64,000 bases of DNA, from contig NZ_JAZHSB010000001.1 of NCBI RefSeq assembly GCF_036924715.1, forward strand, positions 7,090,878 to 7,154,877. The letters are read 5' to 3'. The notes under the pieces are model-generated. The model was not told the DNA's origin. It ran no database searches and worked only from the letters and a program-made list of their open reading frames with translations. Shown here in pieces: positions 56,168-64,000 of this stretch; within the stretch, counting starts at the first letter, position 1, and each line of letters begins with the position of its first letter. The translations under genes were made by a program, and so were the position numbers. Source of the stretch: Bradyrhizobium sp. AZCC 1721 (lineage in GTDB: Bacteria > Pseudomonadota > Alphaproteobacteria > Rhizobiales > Xanthobacteraceae).

Positions 56168-57364
56168 TTGCACGCCCCCGACCGTCCCGCGAGTTACGCG
56201 CATGCCGCACGGCTGATCCTCATTCTGTCGCTGGCGCCGACCGTCGGTCTCGGCATCGGCCGCTTTGCCTATGCGCTGGTGCTGCCTGACATGCGCGACA
56301 CCCTGGCCTGGAGCTATTCCGCGGCCGGTTTCATGAACACCATCAACGCCGCCGGCTATCTCGCAGGCGCCCTGCTCGCCTCGCGCATGATCCGGCGTTT
56401 TGGACTGGCCGCTTCGGTTCGATGGGGCACGCTGGCCTGCGTGCTGTCGCTGGCGCTCTGCGCCACCACAGGCGATTTCTACGTCCTGAGTTTCGCGCGG
56501 CTTCTGGCGGGGGTCGGCGCCGCGGCCGGATTCGTCGGCGGCGGCGCGCTGGCGGCGACGATTGCGCAGTCGCGCCCCGAGCGGGCGAATTTTCTGCTCA
56601 GCCTGTTCTATGCCGGCCCCGGGATTGGCATCCTGGCGTCGGGACTGGTGGCGCCGTTCGTGCTGCAGGGCTTTGGGCCGGGCTCGTGGTGGATGGTCTG
56701 GTGGGCGATGACCGCGCTGGCGGTCGTCATGACGATCCCGGTCCTGCTCGCACCGTTTCATGCCGGTGCAGCCCTGACCGAAACGACGGCAGCCAAATTC
56801 GCCGTCGCGCCGGTCGTGATCTATCTCGCCGGCTACTTTCTGTTTGGCGCCGGCTACATCGCCTACATGACCTTCATGATCGCCTATGTCCGCGACGCCG
56901 GTGGTAGTGCCGCGGCGCAGAGCGCGTTCTGGAGCCTGATCGGTGTCAGCGCTTTTATCACGCCCTGGGTATGGCGCCGCGTACTGGCGCTCGATCGCGG
57001 CGGCCTCGCCACCACGATCATTCTCGGTGTCAATGCCATCGGCGCGGCGATGCCGATCTTCGGACACTCGGTGTGGCTATTGGCGATATCAGCGCTGGTG
57101 TTCGGCGTGGCCTTCTTCGCCGTGGTCGGATCCACCACTGCCTTCGTCCGCTTCAACTACCCGCCGCAAGCCTGGCCCACCGCGATCGCGGCGATGACGA
57201 TTTCATTCGGCATCGGTCAGACGCTAGGTCCGATCGTGGTCGGCGCGATCACGGATGCGCTGGGCAGCCTGTCGTTTGCGCTGAATGTTTCCGCGGCGAT
57301 GCTGGCGCTGGGGGCGGTGCTCTCGGCGTTTCAGAAGAAGGTAGTGCAGAAACCCTCGACGTGA
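56168..57364 (+). CDS. MFS transporter, YbfB/YjiJ family
   Basis: A 398-residue major facilitator with about 12 hydrophobic segments. The first helix region LILILSLAPTVGLGIGRFAY with GRFAYALVLPDM is characteristic of the YbfB/YjiJ (MFS_4) family. SARMIRRFG-type loop sequence is seen as ASRMIRRFGLAAS between helices 2 and 3. The proposed start is TTG with GGAG ten bases upstream, since no in-frame ATG lies between the leuB leader and helix 1. Substrate unknown. Its 3' end lies 36 bases from the IS insertion site. Confidence 0.83.
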   Translation: MHAPDRPASYAHAARLILILSLAPTVGLGIGRFAYALVLPDMRDTLAWSYSAAGFMNTINAAGYLAGALLASRMIRRFGLAASVRWGTLACVLSLALCATTGDFYVLSFARLLAGVGAAAGFVGGGALAATIAQSRPERANFLLSLFYAGPGIGILASGLVAPFVLQGFGPGSWWMVWWAMTALAVVMTIPVLLAPFHAGAALTETTAAKFAVAPVVIYLAGYFLFGAGYIAYMTFMIAYVRDAGGSAAAQSAFWSLIGVSAFITPWVWRRVLALDRGGLATTIILGVNAIGAAMPIFGHSVWLLAISALVFGVAFFAVVGSTTAFVRFNYPPQAWPTAIAAMTISFGIGQTLGPIVVGAITDALGSLSFALNVSAAMLALGAVLSAFQKKVVQKPST

Positions 57365-57400
57365 TGCGTTCTCCATCCGCGGGTCGTCCCTGCGTTCGCA

Positions 57401-58693
57401 CTAGGGCATGCACACATTTCTGAGGCTCCATCCGGCAGCGACGGCGTGGAAGTATTCCAGGCCGTGTTTGAAGGTAATTGGACCGGGCGGTTTGGATGAC
57501 GGGTAGCCGTCCCAGCCGCCGAGCCGACCGATGATCCAGGCAGCCCAGGCAAGGCTATCGGATGGATGCGGGTTGCTCAGGCGTATGGTTTTGGCCTCAA
57601 GCTGTGCGTTAAGGGCAGTGAGCGCCGCAACTTCATCGGCATTGAAGGCGAGGCTGACGGGTTGCTTGCCGCGGCCATCGCGCGCCTGCAAGAGTTGGAC
57701 GGTGATGACCGCCGCCTTGGCGGCGATGGCGACCAGCTTGAGGAGACGCTCGGCTGAGCCGATCTGACTGTCTTCGAGTTTGAAGCCTTGCGTCTTGAGG
57801 ACGCGGAAGAACTGTTCGATCAGCCAGCGCCGCTTGTACCATTCGACGATGCGCCAGGCCTCTTCTTTGCCGGTTACCGGGTGGGTGGTGAGAAGCCGCC
57901 AATGAAGGGGCTCGACGCCAGCTTCGGGATTGGGTTCACGGACGTCGACCACATATAGCGGCAAGCTCTTAGGCAGATGGCGCAGGAACTTGGTCTGCGG
58001 TCGAGCCAGTTCGATCACACCAAAGCGCAGTTCGAGATTTGCGACACGCTCCGGCCGTTGCACTCGCGCGGGCAGCCAGACGGCACGTCGGTCTGTCACA
58101 GCTCTGCGCTCAATGGCTGCGTACAAACTGGTGTCGTCCGCGAGCTTGCGATCATGCATGCTGCGGACGATCACATGGAAGTGTTCCTCAGCCGCGCTCG
58201 CATAAAGCGCGAAGATGTCGCTCTCGCGATCGCCAATCACGGTGACCATGGCAGCGCCGGCCAGTAACGGCTTGGCTGCAAGGGCGGTGCTGATCCAGCG
58301 CTGCGATTCCTTGTCCGACAAGTCGCGCCGGTCGTGTGAGACGGTGCGGCGGCCCTTGCGCGTCCACGCCTGGCCGCTCAACAGGCCAAGGCAGGTGCCG
58401 TCGTCGGCATCCACTGCCAGCAGGGGATGGAGTAGCACGCCGTGGACGTTGCCCTTGGCGGTCTCTCCGAGACCGCGGCGGCGCCGCGCCGTGGGATGGA
58501 AGTTGATCTCGCTGGTGTCCTGGATCGCCAATACGTGGCGGCCTTCGACCGCTGCGACTGTGCTTTCACTCCAGCTTTCGATGATCTGCTCCGTTGTCAC
58601 CTTGGGATTGCGCAGGAAGCGGTTGAACCGCACCTCGAGCGCCCGATCGCCCTTCGAAAGTCGCCGCAAACACACATCTTTGCCCGCGACCAT
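57401..58693 (-). CDS. IS4-family transposase, main reading frame
   Basis: A 430-residue frame with the IS4 DDE core: first Asp in HVLAIQDTSEINFHP, second in VTVIGDRESDIFALY, and the Y-(2)-R-(3)-E-(6)-K signature as YKRRWLIEQFFRVLK. The family N-terminus continues upstream in another frame: MLSQINWTLGRFGDLRLDKG from the ATG at 58773. The two parts would join by a -1 shift at a run of six G (58711-58716) to give DKGGAALLECMV. Either programmed slippage or a one-base deletion has occurred, so activity is uncertain. The last codons (NVCMP, stop TAG) are read through the terminal inverted repeat. Confidence 0.85.
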   Translation of the reverse strand: MVAGKDVCLRRLSKGDRALEVRFNRFLRNPKVTTEQIIESWSESTVAAVEGRHVLAIQDTSEINFHPTARRRRGLGETAKGNVHGVLLHPLLAVDADDGTCLGLLSGQAWTRKGRRTVSHDRRDLSDKESQRWISTALAAKPLLAGAAMVTVIGDRESDIFALYASAAEEHFHVIVRSMHDRKLADDTSLYAAIERRAVTDRRAVWLPARVQRPERVANLELRFGVIELARPQTKFLRHLPKSLPLYVVDVREPNPEAGVEPLHWRLLTTHPVTGKEEAWRIVEWYKRRWLIEQFFRVLKTQGFKLEDSQIGSAERLLKLVAIAAKAAVITVQLLQARDGRGKQPVSLAFNADEVAALTALNAQLEAKTIRLSNPHPSDSLAWAAWIIGRLGGWDGYPSSKPPGPITFKHGLEYFHAVAAGWSLRNVCMP

Positions 58694-58895
58694 GCATTCG
58701 AGCAGCGCCGCCCCCCTTTATCAAGGCGGAGATCCCCGAACCGACCCAGCGTCCAATTAATCTGTGACAACATGCCGACACCTCTGCCAAAGCCGAAGTG
58801 CCGAAATAGGAATCACACGACTTCCCGATTCTGGAATCCTTGCAGCAGGCCTGAGTCAATCCGCCGCACCTGAACTAGATGTGTGCATGCCCTAG
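57401..58895 (-). mobile_element. IS4-family insertion sequence inside a REP palindrome
   Basis: About 1,495 bp with perfect terminal inverted repeats CTAGGGCATGCACACAT at both ends. The flanks are TGCGTTCGCA on the left (57391-57400) and TGCGAACGCA on the right (58896-58905), so the inverted identity extends outward for 15 more bases into the REP palindrome. It contains one transposase gene on the minus strand. The insertion point in the REP element is the same as that of the 236-bp element at 38281-38516. Confidence 0.92.
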
Positions 58896-59010
58896 TGCGA
58901 ACGCAGGGACCCATAACCACAGGATTTCGTGGTTATGGAAGCTGTTCCTCCAGCCTTTTCCAATATTCAGATCCCGCGGTATGGGTCCCTGCGTTCGCAG
59001 GGACGACGGG
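58896..59010. repeat. REP-like palindromic element, right part next to the IS
   Basis: TGCGAACGCAGGGACCCATA then ACCACAGG with the opposed GTGGTTATG, ending ATGGGTCCCTGCGTTCGCAG then GGACGAC. It is complete apart from the left end displaced by the IS. The matching left end (GTCGTCCCTGCGTTCGCA) lies at 57383-57400. Confidence 0.87.
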
Positions 59011-59094
59011 AGTGTGGCAGTTTGCGCCATAAAGTGACGTCGCCTGATGGTAAGGTGTCTGCTCGGCAGCGGGAACTCGAGGAGGACCAACGTC

Positions 59095-60264
59095 GTGAAG
59101 CGGGACCTCGACCTCATCGTCTATGGCGCAACGGGTTACACCGGCCGTCTCATCGCCGAATATCTGGCGACGTCCTATCGCGGCGACGATGCTCCGTCCT
59201 GGGCGATCGCGGGACGCTCGACCGACAAGCTCCAGAAGGTGCGTGTCGACATCGGCGCACCGGATGATTTGCCATTGCTCAAGGCGGATGCCGACGAGCC
59301 GGCCAGCCTGCGTTCGATGTGCGAGCGTGCGGCCGTGATCATCACGACTGTCGGGCCCTATCAGCTCCACGGTCCCGGGCTGGTGGCGGCCTGCGCAGCC
59401 GCGGGAACGGCCTATGTTGATCTCTGCGGCGAGCCGGTTTGGATGCGGCGCATGATCGACGCCTATCACGAAGAGGCGAAACGGACCGGCGCGCGCATCG
59501 TCTTCTCCTGCGGCTTCGATTCCATCCCGTTCGACCTCGGCGTGCTCACGCTGCAAGAGAAGGCGCGCGAGAAATTCGGACGCCCGGCGCGGCGGGTCAA
59601 AGCCCGCCTGCGCAAGGTGAAAGGCGGCATGTCTGGCGGCACCGCGGCGAGCGCCCAGGCGACATTGGCCGCCGCCGCGCGCGACCCGGCCCTGATCGGG
59701 CTGCTGACCGACCCCTTCGCGTTGACGCCGGGGTTCACCGGGCCGTCTCAGCCGTCGGGCCTCATCCCCGAGTACGACCCGCACATGAACGCATGGCTCG
59801 TGCCGTTCCCCATGGCGCCGGTCAACACCAAGAACGTGCACCGCACGAATTTCCTGTTGGGTCATCTCTACGGCAGGGATTTCGTCTACGACGAGATGAT
59901 GGTCGCGCCGGGATTGGGGGAAATCGCCGGCGTGACGACGGAGACGTTTGCCACGGTGTTTTCCTTGTTCAGGACCGGCGGTCTCAAACCCGGCGCGGGC
60001 CCGTCCCGGGAAGAGCGCGAGAAGGGCTTCTACGACATCCTTTTCCTGGGCGAGTTGCCGGATGGCGGACGGGTCGAGACGGTCGTCAAGGGCGACCGCG
60101 ATCCGGGCTACGGCTCGACCAGCAAGATGATCGCCGAGAGCGCTCTCTGCCTCGTGCGCGACGTGCAGGGCGAGGGCGGCATATGGACGCCGGGCGCGCT
60201 GATGGGTCCGGCGTTGCGCAAGCGTCTGACGGAGCGCGCCGGCCTCACCTTCAGTGCGCGTTGA
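59095..60264 (+). CDS. Saccharopine-dehydrogenase-like / trans-acting enoyl reductase family protein
   Basis: A 389-residue NAD(P)-binding protein beginning at GTG with GAGGAGG nine bases upstream. The Rossmann motif is DLIVYGATGYTGRLIAEYL. VGPYQLHGPGLVAACAAAGT and the YVDLCGEPVWMRRMIDAYHE region are typical of the saccharopine dehydrogenase / trans-acting enoyl reductase family, as are GFDSIPFDLGVLTLQEKA and the KGGMSGGTAAS segment. Members act in lipid or polyketide reduction in mycobacteria; a lysine-pathway role is unlikely from the C-terminal half. The Rieske gene follows 148 bases downstream. Confidence 0.85.
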   Translation: MKRDLDLIVYGATGYTGRLIAEYLATSYRGDDAPSWAIAGRSTDKLQKVRVDIGAPDDLPLLKADADEPASLRSMCERAAVIITTVGPYQLHGPGLVAACAAAGTAYVDLCGEPVWMRRMIDAYHEEAKRTGARIVFSCGFDSIPFDLGVLTLQEKAREKFGRPARRVKARLRKVKGGMSGGTAASAQATLAAAARDPALIGLLTDPFALTPGFTGPSQPSGLIPEYDPHMNAWLVPFPMAPVNTKNVHRTNFLLGHLYGRDFVYDEMMVAPGLGEIAGVTTETFATVFSLFRTGGLKPGAGPSREEREKGFYDILFLGELPDGGRVETVVKGDRDPGYGSTSKMIAESALCLVRDVQGEGGIWTPGALMGPALRKRLTERAGLTFSAR

Positions 60265-60412
60265 GGTAACGCTCAGAACGGCAGCGGCGTGATCCAGTGC
60301 GGTTACTTTCGCGCAGCCCCAACACCACCGCATCCTCTCGCCTTTGCGCGAGAGGATGCCTATGTTGCGGAGTACCTGCAGCGCCCCCAAAGCGACAATG
60401 GGAGGTATGCTC

Positions 60413-62194
60413 ATGGACGCGCCGAGCAAGGAATTTGCGCTGGCGGGCAGCCTTGAGGAGCTGAAGCTCAAGGGGCGGCTCGTTGTGCGCGGTGACCATC
60501 GTCCGATCCTTGTCATCTACGACCGCGGACGTGCCTTCGCCCTCGACAATCGGTGCCCGCATATGGGCTTCCCGCTCGATCGCGGCAGCGTCGAGGACGG
60601 TATCCTGACCTGTCACTGGCACCACGCGCGCTTCGATCTCGAAAGCGGCTGCACCTTCGACCTGTGGGCGGACGACGTGCCGATCTGCCCGGTCGAGGTG
60701 CGCAATGGTGACGTCTGGGTGAAGACCACGTTCACGCATGCCGATCTCGCCGCGCACTGGCATCAGCGGCTTGCGAACGGCCTCGCCCACGACCTCGGCC
60801 TCGTCATTGCCAAGGCCATACATGGTCAGCTCGCGGCCGGCGTACCGCAGACCGAAATCGTACGGGAGGTGGCGCTGTTCGGGGCGCAAAATCGCGACGG
60901 ATGGAGCGTCGGTCTTACGATCCTTACGGCACTCGCCAATATCCTGCCTTTGCTGCCGGAGGATGAAGCCTATCTCGCTCTATTCCACGGCGCGCGCCGC
61001 GTGGCGGCGGACTGCGACGGCGAGGCGCCGCGGCGGGAACGCGCGCCGCTTGGAAGCCGACCAGATCCGGCCGCGCTCAAACGCTGGCTGCGGCGTTGGA
61101 CAAACGTGCGCCATCGCGAGGCGGCCGAGCGCACCCTGCTCACGGCGATTGCTGCCGGCTTCTCCCCGGCTGAACTCGCCGATGTTCTGTTCACCGCCGA
61201 GACCGAGCGGGCCTTCGCCGACACCGGACACTCGCTCGACTTCATCAACAAGGCATTTGAGTGCCTCGACCTGATCGGCTGGCAACACGCGTCAGCTCTG
61301 CTGCCGACTATCGTCGGTCAGATGGTAGCGGCCCGTGGCGCCGAGGAATCGACTGCCTGGCGCCAGCCCCTTGACCTTGTTGCGTTGTGTGAGAAATCAA
61401 CCAGCGAACTCGCGGACCTGTTCGCTGCCGGACGCGGCTCGCGCGACTGGTCGGGCCACGCCGCACTGGCTCAAGAGCTGCTCGGTGACGATCCGGCCAG
61501 GATCGTTGACGCGCTCAAGGGGGCGATTCGCGCCGGTGCCGCTCCTGCCGACCTTGGCCAATCCCTCGCCTACGCGGCAGCGCTCAGGGTGGCGCGCTTC
61601 GGCAATGCCAACGAGCACGCCGACTGGGAGACGGCGCATCACGTTTTCACCTACGCCAACGCAGTCCACCAGTTGCTGATCCGCATCGGGACTGCCAGCA
61701 TCGACACTCACGTCACGGCCGTGCGCGGCATATTGCACGGAGCGATGGCGCTCTACCTTGCTCGCTATCTCAATGTGCCGCCGGCGCGCATCCCGGGCGA
61801 CGGCGGCGAGCAGCTCGATGATCTGCCCGCGGATCCAGAGACGATCAGCGCCGCCTTGCTCGACGCCTTCGACCGGCAGAGACAGGTCGATCTCGCCGCA
61901 CGCCTGGTGGCACGGCATCTCACGCTCGGCCATTCGCCGCAGGCGTTGATCGCTACGCTCGCGCATGCGGTGCTGCGAGAAGATGCAGGCTTCCATGCGT
62001 ATCAGATGCTGGAGGCGGGAGTCCGGCAGTTCGGCGCGTGGCGCGACACGGACGAGGGCCGGCACATCCTGATCGCGGTTGCCCGCTATCTGGCGGCCCA
62101 TTCACCGACAGAACGCGCCTCTCTGCAGACAGCCGACATCGCCCGCCGCTTGATGCGGGGTGGCGAGCTGCATCAAGAGGCTGGATCGTCCTGA
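60413..62194 (+). CDS. Rieske [2Fe-2S] protein with a large uncharacterised helical domain
   Basis: A 593-residue protein. Residues 8-105 are a Rieske domain with ligands C48/H50 (NRCPHMGFPLDRG) and C67/H70 (LTCHWHHARFDLES). The remaining roughly 490 residues look all-alpha, with no recognisable dioxygenase mononuclear-iron motif. They contain several His-rich spots (GHSLDFINKAFECLDLIGWQ, NEHADWETAHHVFTYANAVH). The ATG is chosen for the GGGAGG seven bases upstream. This is not a ring-hydroxylating oxygenase layout; a redox role with an unknown partner domain is inferred. The upstream reductase-like gene may be a partner. Confidence 0.75.
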   Translation: MDAPSKEFALAGSLEELKLKGRLVVRGDHRPILVIYDRGRAFALDNRCPHMGFPLDRGSVEDGILTCHWHHARFDLESGCTFDLWADDVPICPVEVRNGDVWVKTTFTHADLAAHWHQRLANGLAHDLGLVIAKAIHGQLAAGVPQTEIVREVALFGAQNRDGWSVGLTILTALANILPLLPEDEAYLALFHGARRVAADCDGEAPRRERAPLGSRPDPAALKRWLRRWTNVRHREAAERTLLTAIAAGFSPAELADVLFTAETERAFADTGHSLDFINKAFECLDLIGWQHASALLPTIVGQMVAARGAEESTAWRQPLDLVALCEKSTSELADLFAAGRGSRDWSGHAALAQELLGDDPARIVDALKGAIRAGAAPADLGQSLAYAAALRVARFGNANEHADWETAHHVFTYANAVHQLLIRIGTASIDTHVTAVRGILHGAMALYLARYLNVPPARIPGDGGEQLDDLPADPETISAALLDAFDRQRQVDLAARLVARHLTLGHSPQALIATLAHAVLREDAGFHAYQMLEAGVRQFGAWRDTDEGRHILIAVARYLAAHSPTERASLQTADIARRLMRGGELHQEAGSS

Positions 62195-62832
62195 GGTCAC
62201 GCGCTGAGGGCGCACTAAGGGCGATCTGAAGTGACAAAGGCCTGCGCGCCTCAAGGGCGCGACCTCGCGCAGGCGCTGGCGGAGATTCCGATCGAGCCAT
62301 CCTGCTTCTGCCGACGAATGGGCATGGCAGCCGCGTAGTCGTTCTCGGCTCCAGTTTGGATTGGGCCTTTGGCCGAAACCAGCCTGTCGTCGCATCGGTT
62401 GTCTGCGGCAGAGCGAAGATCGGTCCGCGCTCTCTTCGCGGCTGCTTTTGGACCCGAGTCGGACATCGGGGCACTGGCTTGTACTAGTTGTTTGTGCGGC
62501 ACCCTGGCCAATGTGAGCTCTTTTGGATGGGCGTGGGATCGTGTAGTCTTGTTTAGAGCTGCTCTTCGAGACGGGACGTGCCGACGTCTTCGTTCGAGGC
62601 GAATTGGCAGCGGGGAATGCCGTCGGCAGGCATCGCACTCTCAATAGAACCGACAGTCCTTTTGTGCCGGTATCGAGCACTCGCCGTGCCGCACGGGCAC
62701 GCGAAATGCTTGCTTTGACTGCGACGAGGGAGCGGCACGCAACCACCTTAACGAACGTACCGTCGAGCAACCATTGCGGCCGTGTGGGCTGCGGGAGTGG
62801 GCATTGCGCGCAACGAAGGGAGGAGCTGCAAC
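62195..62832. other. 638-bp region without a supportable gene
   Basis: No ORF here has both a ribosome-binding site and family-like sequence. A short hairpin (GCGCGCC-TCAA-GGGCGCG region, near 62245-62265) follows the Rieske gene. One minus-strand frame reads KRARTDLRSAADNRC and ENDYAAAMPIRRQKQDG, which resembles low-value hypothetical fragments scattered in Bradyrhizobium genomes, so the block may hold decayed sequence. The promoter of the TRAP gene should be near the right end. Confidence 0.5.
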
Positions 62833-63906
62833 ATGATGAAATCCACACTGTTAATGGGACTCGCGGGGCTATCCGCCTTGGCGCTCACCGCGGTGTCTAC
62901 AGATGCAAACGCGCAGGAAAAAGTCCGCTGGAAGATGCAGAGCGCGTTTGGCAGCCAACTGCCACACCTGGGGCCCCCGGGCGTGCGCTTCTCGAAGAAT
63001 GTCGAACGGTTGTCGGGCGGAAAATTGGAGATCAAGTTCTACGAGCCCGGCGCGCTGATCCCGCCGCTGGAGTGCTTCGACGCGGTATCGAAGGGCTCGA
63101 TCGAAGCGTGCTGGACGACGCCGGGCTACCACACGGGCAAGTACCCCGCGCTCGCCTTCTTCACCACCGTGCCGTTCGGCCCGCCCGTCGGCGAGTTCTT
63201 TGGCTGGAAGTGGTTCGGCGGCGGCAACCAGTTGCGCGATGAGATCTACGCCAAGCACGGCCTGATTGCGATCGACTCCAGCGCCATCGCACCCGAGACC
63301 TCCGGCTGGTTCCGCAGAGAGATCAAGTCGGTCGAGGAGTTGAAGGGGCTGAAGATGCGGTTCTTCGGCCTTGGCGCACAGGTGATGCAGAAGCTCGGCG
63401 TCTCCACTCAGTTGTTGGCAGCGGCTGACATCTATCCTGCGCTGGAGCGCGGCGTGATCGAGGCGACCGAGTTCTCAATGCCGACGATGGACACCAAGTT
63501 GGGCTTCCATCAGATCGCCAAGTTCAACTATTTCCCGGGCTGGCACCAGCAGGTCTCGGTGGGCGAGCTTCTGATGAACAAGGCGGCCTGGGATGCGCTG
63601 TCGGATCAGAACAAGGCGATCATCGAGATCGCCCTCGGCGAAAACATCATGCGCAACTACGCCGAGAGCGACCACGCCCAGTTCGCGGCGATGGCTGAGA
63701 TGCGCGACAAGTATAATGTTCAGGTCAAGCGCTGGAGCGACCAGGACCTGGCCACGCTGGAGAAGGCCTGGCTGGAAGTGCTGGCGGAGGAATCGGCCAA
63801 GGACCCGCTTTTCAAGAAGGTCGCCGACCACTACCTGGACTACCGCAAGAAGTTCAAGGTTTGGGGCGACTCGCAGACGATGAAAGCCACCTACCTGAAG
63901 GATTGA
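62833..63906 (+). CDS. TRAP transporter solute-binding protein (DctP family)
   Basis: A 357-residue periplasmic binding protein with a signal peptide (STLLMGLAGLSALALTAVST, cleaved near ANAQ). The DctP-type motifs are KVRWKMQSAFGSQLPHLG, GGKLEIKFYEPGALIPPLEC, the ligand-contact arginine in LKGLKMRFFGLGAQVMQKLG, YPALERGVIEATEFSMPTMD and WHQQVSVGELLMNKAAWDAL. The ligand is probably a carboxylate (2-oxo acid-like), by family. GGGAGGAG precedes the ATG. The membrane subunits (DctQM) would be expected beyond the right edge; the last 94 bases of the window are non-coding so far as visible. Confidence 0.9.
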   Translation: MMKSTLLMGLAGLSALALTAVSTDANAQEKVRWKMQSAFGSQLPHLGPPGVRFSKNVERLSGGKLEIKFYEPGALIPPLECFDAVSKGSIEACWTTPGYHTGKYPALAFFTTVPFGPPVGEFFGWKWFGGGNQLRDEIYAKHGLIAIDSSAIAPETSGWFRREIKSVEELKGLKMRFFGLGAQVMQKLGVSTQLLAAADIYPALERGVIEATEFSMPTMDTKLGFHQIAKFNYFPGWHQQVSVGELLMNKAAWDALSDQNKAIIEIALGENIMRNYAESDHAQFAAMAEMRDKYNVQVKRWSDQDLATLEKAWLEVLAEESAKDPLFKKVADHYLDYRKKFKVWGDSQTMKATYLKD

Positions 63907-64000
63907 GCGGAGGCAGCCGGTGCAGCGCGCGGCTGCGCCGGCTCCCGCCGGGGAGGTTTGCCTCGCCGGCCGGTGATGAGAGCTGCCGGTTGCGCACGGC

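Noticed and set aside
58933..60516. 527-codon minus-strand ORF opposite the saccharopine-dehydrogenase-like gene
   Set aside because: The plus strand has the Rossmann motif and a good ribosome-binding site; the antisense frame has no family features.
62102..62848. 248-codon minus-strand ORF downstream of the Rieske gene
   Set aside because: Composition is Arg/Ser-rich without motifs, there is no ribosome-binding site, and it overlaps the end of a better-supported gene.

Overview
The window is a GC-rich chromosomal segment of an alphaproteobacterium, most likely Bradyrhizobium or a close relative. The evidence is the gene order (mdh-sucC-sucD-sucA-sucB-lpdA, acnA beside ccmABCDG, ffh-rpsP-rimM-trmD-rplS-leuC-leuD), the many palindromic interspersed repeats, and several small protein families typical of that group. 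No tRNA, rRNA or CRISPR array was seen.

Layout. 1-2.7 kb: the 5' end of priA, divergent from a XerC-type recombinase, then two small membrane proteins. 2.8-13.3 kb: a minus-strand TCA-cycle operon read from mdh down to lpdA, interrupted by a DUF1579-type gene between sucC and sucD and an SDR gene between sucB and lpdA. 13.5-21.5 kb: zapE, thpR, a tesA-like esterase divergent from a YbbA/YbbP-type ABC exporter (the tesA-ybbAP arrangement of E. coli), a Bax-inhibitor-1 protein and a GNAT acetyltransferase. 21.6-24.1 kb: a sparse, apparently accessory pocket with a DUF2794 gene, a candidate structured RNA with mutually exclusive hairpins, a 24-codon ORF with a radical-SAM-like cysteine motif, a frameshifted pseudogene and two small genes. 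24.1-31.1 kb: a DUF1223 gene, aconitase and the cytochrome c maturation operon ccmABCDG. 31.3-38.1 kb: comEA-like, yciB, ftsY, a pseudouridine synthase with heptapeptide repeats, mtaB, dapF and two exported proteins. 38.2-52.1 kb: an MBL-fold hydrolase, ffh, the ribosomal protein/tRNA and rRNA-maturation cluster, leuC, a group of low-complexity exported proteins, leuD, a glycosyltransferase, a CoA-ester lyase and carbonic anhydrase. 52-57.4 kb: asd, leuB and an MFS transporter. 57.4-64 kb: an accessory end with an IS4-family element, a saccharopine-dehydrogenase-like reductase, a Rieske protein with a large extra domain and a TRAP-type binding protein.

Central metabolism dominates: the TCA cycle (aconitase, 2-oxoglutarate dehydrogenase complex, succinyl-CoA synthetase, malate dehydrogenase), leucine synthesis (leuB, leuC, leuD) and aspartate-family synthesis (asd, dapF). 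The most notable non-coding observations are: (1) an IS4-type element and a 236-bp element with related ends, both inserted at the same place in the same REP-like palindrome; (2) matching GAA-N3-TTC inverted repeats upstream of the two aconitase-superfamily genes acnA and leuC, suggestive of shared iron control; (3) a terminator/anti-terminator-like RNA near 22.2 kb; (4) a degenerate gene at 22.7-23.1 kb; (5) in-frame 21-bp tandem repeats in a pseudouridine synthase. All functional calls come from reading motifs and gene order; no database search was run.
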